From: Carposina sasakii
Lineage: Eukaryota > Arthropoda > Insecta > Lepidoptera > Carposinidae
Assembly (NCBI GenBank): GCA_014607495.2
Contig: CP053154.1
Coordinates: 2,418,001-2,482,000 of the forward strand
Direction: 5' to 3'
Length of the DNA: 64,000 nt
This document shows positions 54,301 through 64,000 of this stretch, piece after piece. The notes beneath the pieces are model-generated. The model did not search any database. It was not told the origin of the DNA and was given only the letters and a program-made list of their open reading frames with translations. Position numbers and translations under genes: made by a program. The first letter of the stretch is position 1, and every line of letters begins with the position of its first letter.

Positions 54301-57300
54301 AAATAGCGAATGATAAAGGTGGTAAAGTACATTTGTATATGACTTTATTGTATTTTTGTAATAAAATTGATTACTGTTATTATAATTTATATTAGTAGTA
54401 GACTAAAATCAAAACTGTAAGTTTTTGAGTATACAGTGTGAAATATACTATCTAATATAAGTTTGTAGGTTAAGTTTTCTTAGCTCTTAGCGAACTTTAA
54501 TATTTTCAAACATAAAGAGTCTACATTGCTGGTATGCTTGTATAAATTTTAACTTGCATCTAGAAACCTAACTTACATAATATAATGAGCAACCTGAGAA
54601 AACAACGAAGTTGACTATGAAGGTAAAGTTTGAGTTTATGACTATCAAATTTTAGTCATATTATTTAAATTACTTAAGTAGCGGGACGCGGAGGCCGACA
54701 ACATTATAACCGTATCTTAAACTAATTACAGGATGGCGGTTCCGTAATTCAGCGGCCGAATCCAGCGATGAATTACGTCACCAGAACGTTTTCTATACAA
54801 ACACGGTGTGAATTACTGCTCTCAAAAGAACTGCGCTAATTTAATTATAGAGATAACGTAGTACGTCATTTAACCTTCGAATTACGAATGCTTTACGACC
54901 TTTTCCTAGGAAATCCAACCTTAATCTACATATCCGTGATTGGCCCACTACTTATTCCCTCCATTACAATTCTTGTTAGCCGGATGCGATCAAAAAATGC
55001 AAATAAAGAATAGAAAATCCCGGGACTCCTAAGAAGCGCCTATGAAGTATTAAAACTAATTATAATATAAATACCTACGTGTACAAAAAAGAAACTGCGT
55101 CCTTAAAAAATAATAGAAATAACAGAATGTGAAGCATTAGACAGATACGCCTAATATTAAATTAAGCACTGACAACCAAAATATTATAACAATAAGTATC
55201 GTAAGTACAAGAAAATTGTGCTTAGATAAGATAGGTCTTTAGATGAATTTAATCCCCTTATCATAAATCATTATGTTCAAACTTCAATTTTTTATAGACA
55301 TTTCGCTTATACTTCACTTTTAGTTTTCCATAGCATTAATCGATTGATGTCAATCATACATTCTGAATGCTTTTTGAAAGTAACTAATATTTAATTTATA
55401 ATTCACAAGATCGATAGATTCATTCATTAATAAATTCAATTGAATTTCAATTACTAAATTATTGATCAAACTATTCAATTTAATTTCAGAACTACTACGT
55501 TTCTTCCAAAATCGTTAACTATTGGAAGAACTGTAATTATTTTTAGGCTATTTCAGAGTATTTTCACAGTCTAGAAGAGTGGATACAGTCTGAAAAGTTC
55601 GTGAATCGAAGCAAACTTTACATGTGTGTACTTGTACCCATCAGCGTTGGTAATAGAAAATTCATTTTATTTTTACGGGCAACTTTCCCTCCCCTCTAAA
55701 ATACACAATTAAAATATGTAAAAGTTAATATATACTTGTTCTATTTATTTTTGCTATATCATATATTTCTAGTTCCTAAACAAATTGTTGAGCGATTTTG
55801 GTTTATTAAGTTATCTACCTATACTTATATGCTTTTGTTTTCAAATAAAATCAGGTATTTTGCAACTTGAATTTACTTTTGCTTTTCTTCTATGCTGCTC
55901 TGGCGGAAAAAATGTATAATACGACAGCTGCTTCTCTTCAAATTATGAAATTACACCCCTACTACAGGTATTTCCCGTATAGCAAAGCAACAGCTCTACA
56001 CATAGATAGGTACATAATATTATTCAGTTTAACAAAAAAATGGAAAGCAGATACATAATTAAACTTACCTAGCACTTTTAACAGAAGATTATTATTAAAA
56101 TCTACTGACGTAAACTCAACTTAGGGCTTAGCTATAAACCATTGGTCAATGGTCATCTCCATGTGGATTTGAAAGCTATCAGGAATTGATGCCACCCATG
56201 CACAAGTTATTAAGAACGTGATATATGAACTGCTCATAATGAGATTATCTATTGGGCATGCGATTTGCTACACCATTTACCTTTTGTATCGTATGAAAAG
56301 CTCAATGCAGAATTTTAGGTTGCGGTTTTACATTTCGATAACACCAGGCGACCAGCTAACGGTAGTTATGTTAGTAATAAATCCATGTTCTTAATACCAA
56401 AAAACTATTGATAGCACCTAGCTCTATGCAGGGATGACCTTGCCATGGCGATCGCGATTACGTCCATAAAGCTCCATAAAGCTTTTGCCGCCACCAAACT
56501 TCCGCTGGCTTTTATCCCTGAAATCGACACGAAAACGTTTTAACAAAAAAATAGGTAGGATTGACTTGGACTCATGAATATACGATTCAGTGGTATTTTT
56601 CTATACCTATTTCAGATCCGGAATATCATTAGTTTTATTGCTTATATCACATTATCCTTTTTGCCGTTTAAATTGCTGTATAATATAAATCGCATAGGTT
56701 ATCCTCAATGATACGGACCAACAAAGAGTTTTGTAAACGATCGGCGAAAGCAAAAATGAGATATGCACCTGTACGCCTAGTGTAAGTTTTTACTTCGAAC
56801 TCGAATGCGTTCACGTTTTACTGCCAACCAATCACACATTTTCCTTTCCGTAAGAACCATCCGCGTACTTCAAGGTAGTGTAAAAAATAAATAGCAAAAT
56901 CGGTTTAGCCGTTCTCAAGATCTGCGCTTAGCAATGCATTAAGCGATTGATTTTTGTTTTATAGATAGATTAATTTTTAGAAACATACAACATACTTTAT
57001 TGAAAAAAATATAAAAATATCTACCTATATTTATTAAAACATCGTAGAAATTAAGTTGTATTCGACATTTACTTCATTTTATTGCGAAAACGTTTACACT
57101 CTCTCAACACTGTCAATATTATTCCAATAAAAATCCAGCAAACGGCTTTATCCTTTAACGTACAAATATAATCTTCAGATAATAAATAATACGTATAATC
57201 GTATAACATTAACAACAGTTTATATAAGTAGCTATAATATTGGCTGTAAGTCAATTTATAATCAAGTCTTTTATTTTATCCAATAAATTATTTATTTATT

Positions 57301-57421
57301 TTATTATTAATTTATTAGGGTAAATACAGTGTATCACACATTTTAATATTCTGTTACCTCTAAACCTGTATAGGTTTGTGGAGGCAATGACATTCGCTTA
57401 CTCCATTTGTACACGAGATTA
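54301..57421. other. Intronic non-coding DNA
   Basis: AT-rich. I looked for a GC-rich island between a pyrimidine tract and a donor and found none. Short open frames at 55867 and 57069 show no motif. Confidence 0.45.
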
Positions 57422-57590
57422 TGAAATTGTATTAGGCGTTACAATTCGGAAGTTCAAATATTCACTATGGGTTTCTCGTGGCGATTGTAGTTAGTGCAAG
57501 TGCCTGTTTTCGCAGTTATGAGTTATCAGATCCGATGGTCAGTGGAGGGTGTAGGGCCCGGTGGTGGGCGCACCCATAGTGAATTTTATC
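57422..57590. mobile_element. Foldback element, internally deleted copy
   Basis: It keeps the outer block ATTGTATTAGGCGTTACAAT and TTCGGAAGTTCAAA, a short piece of left arm (TTCACTATGGGT), then jumps to CTCGTGGCGATTGTAGTTAG and the right arm GGTCAGTGGAGGGTGTAGGG through GGGCGCACCCATAGTGAAT. It shows the uninterrupted GTGCAAGT target used by the hAT-like MITE. Confidence 0.8.
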
Positions 57591-57633
57591 TAATAGTTAA
57601 AATTACTATTATTTTATTGCACATTTTACATAT

Positions 57634-58032
57634 ACTGGGTGTAAAAAGACAACTTTGTTCTTTTAATACCTCGTATTCTTTGTAACATGACGATAATTTT
57701 TTTCTATGGAAGCACCCCTGGGAAACTACGGGTTTCCAAGATATTGAGGCCCAAAGTTACATTAGTATTATCTTTTTTTTTTTACATAAATCCATCTGAA
57801 ATCAATTACCAAACATTTTTTTCAAAGATACCATGTCAAAATGTTATAATGTTAGTTTTGTAGGTACATTTGTGCTTTGCGCAATCAAACGAATACATTG
57901 CTTGCAATAAAATGACAGTATTTTTTCATATTTTTTTTTGTCGTCCCAGGGTTGTTTCCATAAAAGAAAATGATCGTAACCTTACAAAGAATACGAGGTA
58001 TTAAAAAACATTGTTGTCTTTTTACACCCTGT
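57634..58032. mobile_element. MITE family D, second copy
   Basis: Ends ACTGGGTGTAAAAAGACAAC and GTTGTCTTTTTACACCCTGT. The interior is the reverse of 39651-40034 (GAAGCACCCCTGGGAAACTA, GAATACATTGCTTGCAATAA). Confidence 0.85.
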
Positions 58033-58140
58033 ATAGAATCACGCCTTTTTTCCCGAAAGGGTAACCAGAGATTCCGGATCTACACTTGCTACGGTCCTGA
58101 CATATCTCTTTCTCTTCATCTACTTTTAAAAAAATATACA
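58033..58140 (-). pseudogene. LINE C-terminal tail remnant
   Basis: AATCACGCCTTTTTTCCCGA, GGATCTACACTTGCTACGGT and CCTGACATATCTC are the same family as 7681-7805. The minus frame reads VDEEKEICQDRSKCRS before breaking. It directly abuts MITE D. Confidence 0.55.
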
Positions 58141-58299
58141 CACATTTGACCTAATCTTTCTCTAGAGTTTAATCGTATAAAAAATATATTCATTATTATA
58201 ATGTAGTATTATTTAAATGCAAAAAAGATATTAATATACGTATGAAATGTCTGTGGGAAAAGATAAAACAGTATTATAATAGATAAATAAATAAATAAA

Positions 58300-58537
58300 C
58301 ATTCACACACTACACAACACATCAACCTAGTCCCACATTAAGATCCCTAAGGTTTTGTGTCGTGGGCACTAAGCAACGGTATATATAGGTAAATACATAG
58401 ATAAGTATAGAAACATACATGACTCGGAAACAAACATCGATATTCATCAAATCAATGTTTGCACCTACCGGGATTCGAACCCAGGACCTATGGCGTCGCA
58501 GGTAGGGTCACTACCTACTAGACCAATCGGCCGTCCT
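58300..58537 (-). mobile_element. tRNA-derived SINE, full-length, minus strand
   Basis: The inverse of 49084-49360: CACACACTACACAACAC at the 3' side, the B box as GGATTCGAACC at 58471-58481, and GACCAATCGGCCGTCC at the 5' end. The 3' tail on the element strand is a (TTTA)n run rather than pure A. Confidence 0.88.
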
Positions 58538-59619
58538 TATATTATATTATGTGCACAAGTACATACGCAAACAGCTGGCATTTAGCAGTTATTTGTATTA
58601 AGCCCAAACTCACTATTATTTGGCAAAAAATCTCACCCAAACAAACAGAATTGGTCACGCAGACCCCAAAGATAAGGCCACGATTCCACTAAAAGGGAAA
58701 AGCTGGCTCACGCCACAATGTTCCATATTAGTCAATTACTTGCAATTTGTTCCCTTATTTGTACAGTGTTTCTAAGGATTTTTGCTACCAGGTAATGTTT
58801 TCAGAATTTCACAGAAGACGTATTTTTAGGAAAAAGTAACCGGTTGTACGTTGAAAAATTTACTGAGGTTTCGCGGTCCCCGTAGATGTGTTTTACGAAA
58901 CTAAAAACTTGCTTAAAACTTTAATTTTAGGAATAGATTTTAGCTGAGCAGATTTATTACTTTGCAGCATAGAAAGGTGATATAAACGAAAGTCATTTAT
59001 ATGCCCTGGTACGTCAAATGCCTTTTGAAATAGACTAAACATTGCCTATATTTGACAGATATTCTATTTATTTTGTCCTATGACTAATGTTATTTTAAAA
59101 CAGTGTATAACTTTATAACGATGTTTTGAACACAGGAGTAATTATCGCTAGTCATATATTTTGTACGAGATTATTCACATCACACTGTATAATAACAATA
59201 TAATAGTATACCCGAACTGTAAACGTAAACTGTGAAAAGGCGAATTTAGAATCTCTTTCAATATTAAAATGCTCACCTTATTCATGTTAGTAACTAAAAT
59301 ATTATATGGAATTAGATAGACATGTTCATTGACATACTTTTAATGGTAAACTAACCTAAAAGGTAAAATTGTTACTACTTAACACGATTACTTTCCTTGT
59401 CCGGCTAATAGAACGTAGGCAGGCCGTTATGAACATCTTCCTTGTAATCTCTCTGTCCGCACAATAAGATTCTATCAGTGGCTAGTTCGAGACAAGAGGG
59501 CTGATAATATTGAGTTTTTAGGGACAGGATACATATGGCATGGTCACATACATCCTGTATGTTGTTGAGAATATGTATGAAGGCATATACGGTTAGTTTT
59601 ACATACACACATACAATGT
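58538..59619. other. Intronic non-coding DNA
   Basis: No supported feature. Confidence 0.45.
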
Positions 59620-59623
59620 GTGA

Positions 59624-60056
59624 CAGCCAGGCAAATACTGAACAAGCACCTAACATTGTGTTGAGTTATAAGACAGTATTATTTCTTTCAGGAAATGCAT
59701 TTTTAATTTGATTATAAGTAAGGGTTACGCGCCAATTGTATCGGATGATCCCGTGACTAGTTAAATGGCCTTATTGGTTATTGTGTGATATATTGTTGTT
59801 TTTTATATTACTGTGACTCTCCTTTAGGATTGATTAGTTATTTTAACTTTATTAAGGAAAACTTTTTTAAAAATGATCTATCTTTTCGTTATTTTTTTGC
59901 CATTATCTAAAGCCTAATCAAATTAACTATACTTAATTTTTTCAGAAAAAAATAAAAAAAAATCGGATTTTTTTATACTCCTGCGATAATTTTCAGTGTT
60001 TTTCATCTCAGAATTAGGGTCTGAAGTCAGTATATTAATATTTTCCTGGCTGTCAC
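59624..60056. mobile_element. Possible element with GTGACAGCCAGG ends
   Basis: GTGTGACAGCCAGGCAAATA at about 59620 and TCCTGGCTGTCACGAAC at about 60040 form inverted ends. The right end, with TCTGAAGTCAGTAT, recurs inverted at 63945-64000. Boundaries and class are uncertain. Confidence 0.45.
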
Positions 60057-60073
60057 GAACTTGTACATCTCAA

Positions 60074-60340
60074 CTATACCCTCAAAATTGGTCAGAAGTG
60101 GCACCATGTGGTTCTATCGGCCCGTGTTGCTCTGCCTACCCCGTAAGGGATAAAGGCGTGATTATATGTATGTATGTATGTCACTAACACTGTATGTATG
60201 TATTAGGTGTAAATCAGTTCTATTGATTTTTAGCGAATAGCATATTACGTCTAGTATACCCTAAAAATAGGTCAGAAGTGGCACCATGTGGTTCTATCGG
60301 TCCTTGGTGCTCTGCCTACCCCTGTAAGGGATAAAGGTGT
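60074..60340 (+). repeat. Direct duplication, 86 bp units 180 bp apart
   Basis: GGTCAGAAGTGGCACCATGT followed by GGTTCTATCGG and GCTCTGCCTACCCC.GTAAGG occurs at 60074-60159 and 60254-60340. The second half resembles the LINE tail family (CTACCCC...GGATAAAGGCGTG). Confidence 0.75.
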
Positions 60341-62444
60341 ATGTTAAATTAGCTATCCACCAATACACTAAAACTAAGACTTGGCATGTTTTTAATATCA
60401 ACTGCCATTCAATGCCGACCCTTAAAGAAAGTTCACGTCAGAGCCTTGAATTGTGTGTACAAAGTATACGATATTTGGTGAGGCTCTAGGTCTATAAGTT
60501 TAGCTACGGAATTCAACATAGATTTTATTTACCTACGCATAGGTAAAATTCATAATGATCAGACCTTTTTCAAGATTTCAAGAAATTTTTATTCCTTGAA
60601 CCAGTAATTTTTACTTCTTTTACTGTACGTACATGGCCTTACAATACATATTGTGTAAAACTATAACACCTTAATTTTTTATCTATTTAAGATAATCATT
60701 GACGAAAATATTAATAAATCATTTCATTCATGAAGCAATTGTTGGCCCACATCAAAGTTTTTATTCAATTCAATAGCTGTACAAAATAGTCAAATTGGCA
60801 ACACATACTCGCAAAAAGTTAAATAGTTCAATTATGGAACTGACAAATCTTTTTATTTCGATAATGTATATTATGTAGATTAAAATGTAAAAAATAAAAA
60901 ACTTTTCATCACTCTTTTCCACATCGCTAAAATGTATAATGCCACTGACAATACTTAGACTCTCTGAAAATAATTATTTTTGTCTGTATGTTGCCATAAA
61001 TTCGATTTACACGTAAAAAAACTATATACGTACGTATGTCTTTCATTATTATTTTACGTTGTATATTTATATTTCACCCCAGCTTTTTCATGTTTTTCTA
61101 TAATCTATTGTGTTGCTATCTTGTCCAGATGAAACAAATTCGGTGCCGCCAATTCCACAAGAAAGTTGAACAACGAGAAAAAGTTTTTGTTAAGAAATAA
61201 GTTTTTATTGACAGTAACGGAGAAACAGAAACAGCTGTTTTCTGAAGTTGTATCATATTGTTGCCCGGACGCTTGGGTATTGGATACAAATAAAATTATA
61301 TATTTGAATATAATACTATTTACGTTACTACCATAAGTTTCTGGATTAAGTCGAAGTATTATATAAAAGGAGTTATTGGTAAAATTTATAAGAAATATCA
61401 ACAGAAAAACATAAGGTTTTTATTACATTGAAATTATTATCAATATTATTCTAAAGTGCTATGATCGTTACAATATAAATTTTCGTTAATAAACGTAAAT
61501 AAAGCAATTTAATTACACAGCCAAGATCATCCATTTAAAGCTCTCTAAAAATAAAACGAATAGAAAAATACGGTCTAAAAATAAACTCTCAATTAATTCA
61601 AGCACTCTTCGCAAACGTTTAGTCGACGATAAATATACGAAGTACCTATATAAACACAAAACTGTACCGCAGACCAAACTTAGTACACAACCACGTGCGG
61701 GTGAATTCTGTTATTTTCTATCTTGTGTTGCCGATATAAGATTCAAAGCATGTAGTTGTAAAGTGGGTTTGTTTTCCGTATTGAATGCTACCCAAATGGC
61801 CTAAATTGCGGATAAACAAACTAGGATCGGGAGCGAACGTGGCTGAGGAAATGAGGAACCTTTCGAACAAAACAAAAGGTTCGGCGATATAAGTATTCTC
61901 ATTCAATAAAATTGTGGGAATGCTGATATTAAGCACTGGATTTTCCTAAACTGTTTTTATTTAAATTTTTTACATCCGAACGTGAAATGCTGCTTGATTT
62001 GTTATTAAAAAATCTAGTTGCTTTGAGAATCATAAACCTTTCATTCTTACGAAAAAATTACCAGTCGCTCTATTATTGTATTTATTTGTACCCAAAATGC
62101 GGCGCTTCCGTCACCACTACCATCCATCTTTACTTTATTAACCTTATGATTTATACCTCTTAAAGGACTTGACTATGTTTTTAGTTCGGATGTATTGGGC
62201 AAAATTAGTTCATATCGAGTACTCGTACCTATTCGACAAAATTTCTCGTTGCTTTTCGACCACTGGATTAAACTGTACACATTCGTTATCGACTGTAGAG
62301 GTCAACACGTGCGATACCGTTGACCGCAACATGCAAAACAAGCGATAATCGAAGCCACAAAGCGGTAGCTCTGAAATCTTTTTGCGAGCATGATTCGGAA
62401 TTGTATCTCTCTTGATTACAGTGTTTTTGTTTATATATTATACT
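60341..62444. other. Intronic non-coding DNA
   Basis: No exon, RNA or repeat is supported in 2.1 kb. Confidence 0.45.
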
Positions 62445-62600
62445 AGCGGCTGCACACGACTTCGTCCGCGTAAGAGAAATACAGCCGTGTAAAGGTTTGC
62501 CAGGGTGGGTCGCGAGTTATACATAACATATACTTTCCTTTGATATCACTCTATAGGTATGTATGTATTTAAAAAAACCGCATCAAAATCCGTTGCGTAG
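62445..62600 (+). repeat. CGCGACTTCGTCCGCG repeat, subfamily variant
   Basis: TACTAGCGGCTGCACACGAC followed by TTCGTCCGCGTAAGAG, then CATCAAAATCCGTTGCGTAG. It is a variant head with a diverged body. Confidence 0.6.
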
Positions 62601-63029
62601 GATGTGATTACGATAGAAAATGCCTAGTTTTTTTACTACTTTTTTTTAACACAATGAATGCTGTAATATTATTAAATGCGTGATATAAAAGCGTGGGTTT
62701 AAAAATTGGTTCTGTGCGCTTTTGTCATATTAGATTAGGTGCGTAGGTTTTTTTTATCACAATAATAAGTTAATGGAGTTTGATTCTTATAATTTTTTTT
62801 CTAGTTTCGTGGAAAGAAATAAACCTTAAATTAGACGCTTCATCTAGAACAAATTAGATAATATGTCCCACTACAGGGCAAATGTCCCAGAACTCTATTT
62901 CCTGGACCATGACAGAAACGAAACGAGGTCTACATATACCGGCTTCCATCTTGTCTCAATAGAAATATTAAAATTGAAATTTTGTGTATTATATAGATTA
63001 AGTACTCACCTGATCTGTGGTGCAACCTA
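62601..63029. other. Intronic non-coding DNA
   Basis: No supported feature. Confidence 0.45.
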
Positions 63030-63190
63030 GATCATCATCATCATCATCCTATTGCAGTCCACTGCTGGACGTAGGCCTCCCCCAGTGTACACCACATGGC
63101 TCGATCTCCCGTTTTTGCCATCCAGTAACTACCAGCCGTCCTCTTTAAGTCATCAGTCCATCTGGCCGGAGTGCGCCCAACCTAGACCAT
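63030..63190 (-). repeat. RTE LINE 3' tail fragment
   Basis: ATCATCATCATCATC then CCACTGCTGGACGTAGGCCT, CATGGCTCGATCTCCCG and CATCTGGCCGGAG match the 3' end of the 19801-20165 subfamily. The minus frame reads RWTDDLKRTAG before the VQQW tail. Confidence 0.8.
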
Positions 63191-63749
63191 GTCGTACCAT
63201 AATTTGTAAAATAATTTTATACCCATTTGTATCATGTTTGGTGCGCTTAATAAATAAATAAAAAAAAGAAATATCTCTATCATAACATAGAGTTGTTTCC
63301 CGATATGTATCTGTCCCTAGGAACGCTTAGATCTTATAAACTTCGCAACGGATTTTGATGCGGTTTATTTATACAGATAGAGTGATTCAAGACAAAGATT
63401 TATATGTATATTATTAGCATTGATACAGTGCGAAGCTAGGTCTGGTAGCTAGTATTCAATATATTATATTAATCCACTGCTTCCATTTATTATTAATGAA
63501 TGACTTCGACCTCCTGTATCGATCATTCTATTTTTATGAGATGAAATATTAAACTTTTTACATTTTTAAGTATCTTTTTTAATTTTTTGATTAAGTTATC
63601 AATATAAGAAGACTGTACCCGCTTCTTGTTCAATTTATCAATATCTTTTTATCATCACAGAGGCAGATTCAATCAATACCACTCGATCTATTTTTAAGCG
63701 ATATAAGTGTTCGCTGGTATAGCCACAATCACGACTCTTTTATAATATA
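63191..63749. other. Intronic non-coding DNA
   Basis: At 63340-63450 CGCAACGGATTTTGATGCGG and CGAAGCTAGGTCTGGTAGCT hint at the end of another dispersed repeat of the CTAG type. Nothing else is seen. Confidence 0.4.
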
Positions 63750-63915
63750 CTAGCAACTCGGTCTGCGTGGACTGCAGAAAAAACAAATTGTCGAAATCAT
63801 CCGGGATAAAAATATTTTTCCGGTTCTCCGGGTTCTAAGCTCCGCCCTCCCCACCCATTTTCAGGTAAATCGGTACACCCGTTCTCGAATTTTAAATAGT
63901 GTAACTAACACGATT
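63750..63915 (+). repeat. CGCGACTTCGTCCGCG repeat
   Basis: TACTAGCAACTCGGTCTGCG, TGGACTGCAGAAAAAACAAA, TTGTCGAAATCATCCGGGAT and AAAAATATTTTTCCGG match the 37009 copy, with a small deletion near the start. Confidence 0.7.
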
Positions 63916-63941
63916 TTCTTTTAATATATAGGTATATAGGG

Positions 63942-64000
63942 TGTTTGTGACAGCCAGGCAAATATTGATACCATGACTTCAGACCATTATTCTGAGGCGA
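63942..64000 (-). repeat. GTGACAGCCAGG repeat end, cut by window edge
   Basis: GGGTGTTTGTGACAGCCAGG followed by CAAATATTGATACCATGACT is the inverse of 60005-60056. It continues beyond the window. Confidence 0.55.

Noticed and set aside
59405..59656. 83-residue minus-strand ORF as a transposase fragment
   Set aside because: A vague resemblance of its C-terminus to zinc-finger/hAT-type proteins was too weak to support a call.
1..64000. CRISPR arrays, operons or bacterial genes
   Set aside because: The sequence is clearly insect nuclear DNA, with spliceosomal introns, LINEs and SINEs; no regularly spaced short repeats were seen.

Overview
The window looks like lepidopteran (moth or butterfly) nuclear DNA. 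It is AT-rich and almost entirely non-coding. It is packed with element families familiar from Lepidoptera: RTE-clade LINE fragments, a tRNA-headed SINE with a conserved body, the dispersed CGCGACTTCGTCCGCG repeat, and many short palindromic MITEs. This assignment rests on recognising those families, not on any search.

Only two segments are convincing exons of a host gene: 38206-38356 and 52809-53005, both + strand. They are GC-rich islands with good splice sites and compatible phases (1-2 and 2-1). Together they encode one V-set immunoglobulin domain of the Sidestep (Side) family of neuronal cell-surface proteins. A 14,452 bp intron separates them. The signal-peptide exon should lie to the left, probably before position 1, and the next Ig exon to the right, beyond 64000. 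So much or all of the window is probably intron of one long Side-family gene.

Layout. 1-10.7 kb: AT-rich DNA, an RTE remnant, a CR1-like LINE, and a field of degenerate CATTTCCTAGG motifs. 10.7-13.2 kb: a 2.48 kb 5'-truncated RTE with a 9 bp target duplication. 15.2-18.6 kb: two SINEs, a terminal-inverted-repeat element, and a MITE split by an 805 bp solo LTR. 19.8-24 kb: RTE tails, a candidate exon of unknown identity, and a small minus-strand ORF with a signal peptide. 25.5-37.5 kb: a decayed LINE, a second SINE family, and several palindromic and foldback elements. 38.2-53.0 kb: the two Side exons and their intron, which holds a decayed GERFHQDI-type ORF, a hAT-like MITE nested in a foldback element, an RTE insertion with a 12 bp duplication, and a SINE with a 51-base A tail. 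53-64 kb: more intronic repeats.

The best mechanistic evidence is the set of nested insertions. In the best cases (solo LTR, hAT-like MITE, two RTEs) target-site duplications are visible, and for the first two the interrupted host repeat can be checked against another copy in this window. I found no operon, CRISPR array, RNA gene outside SINE heads, or clearly new biological system.
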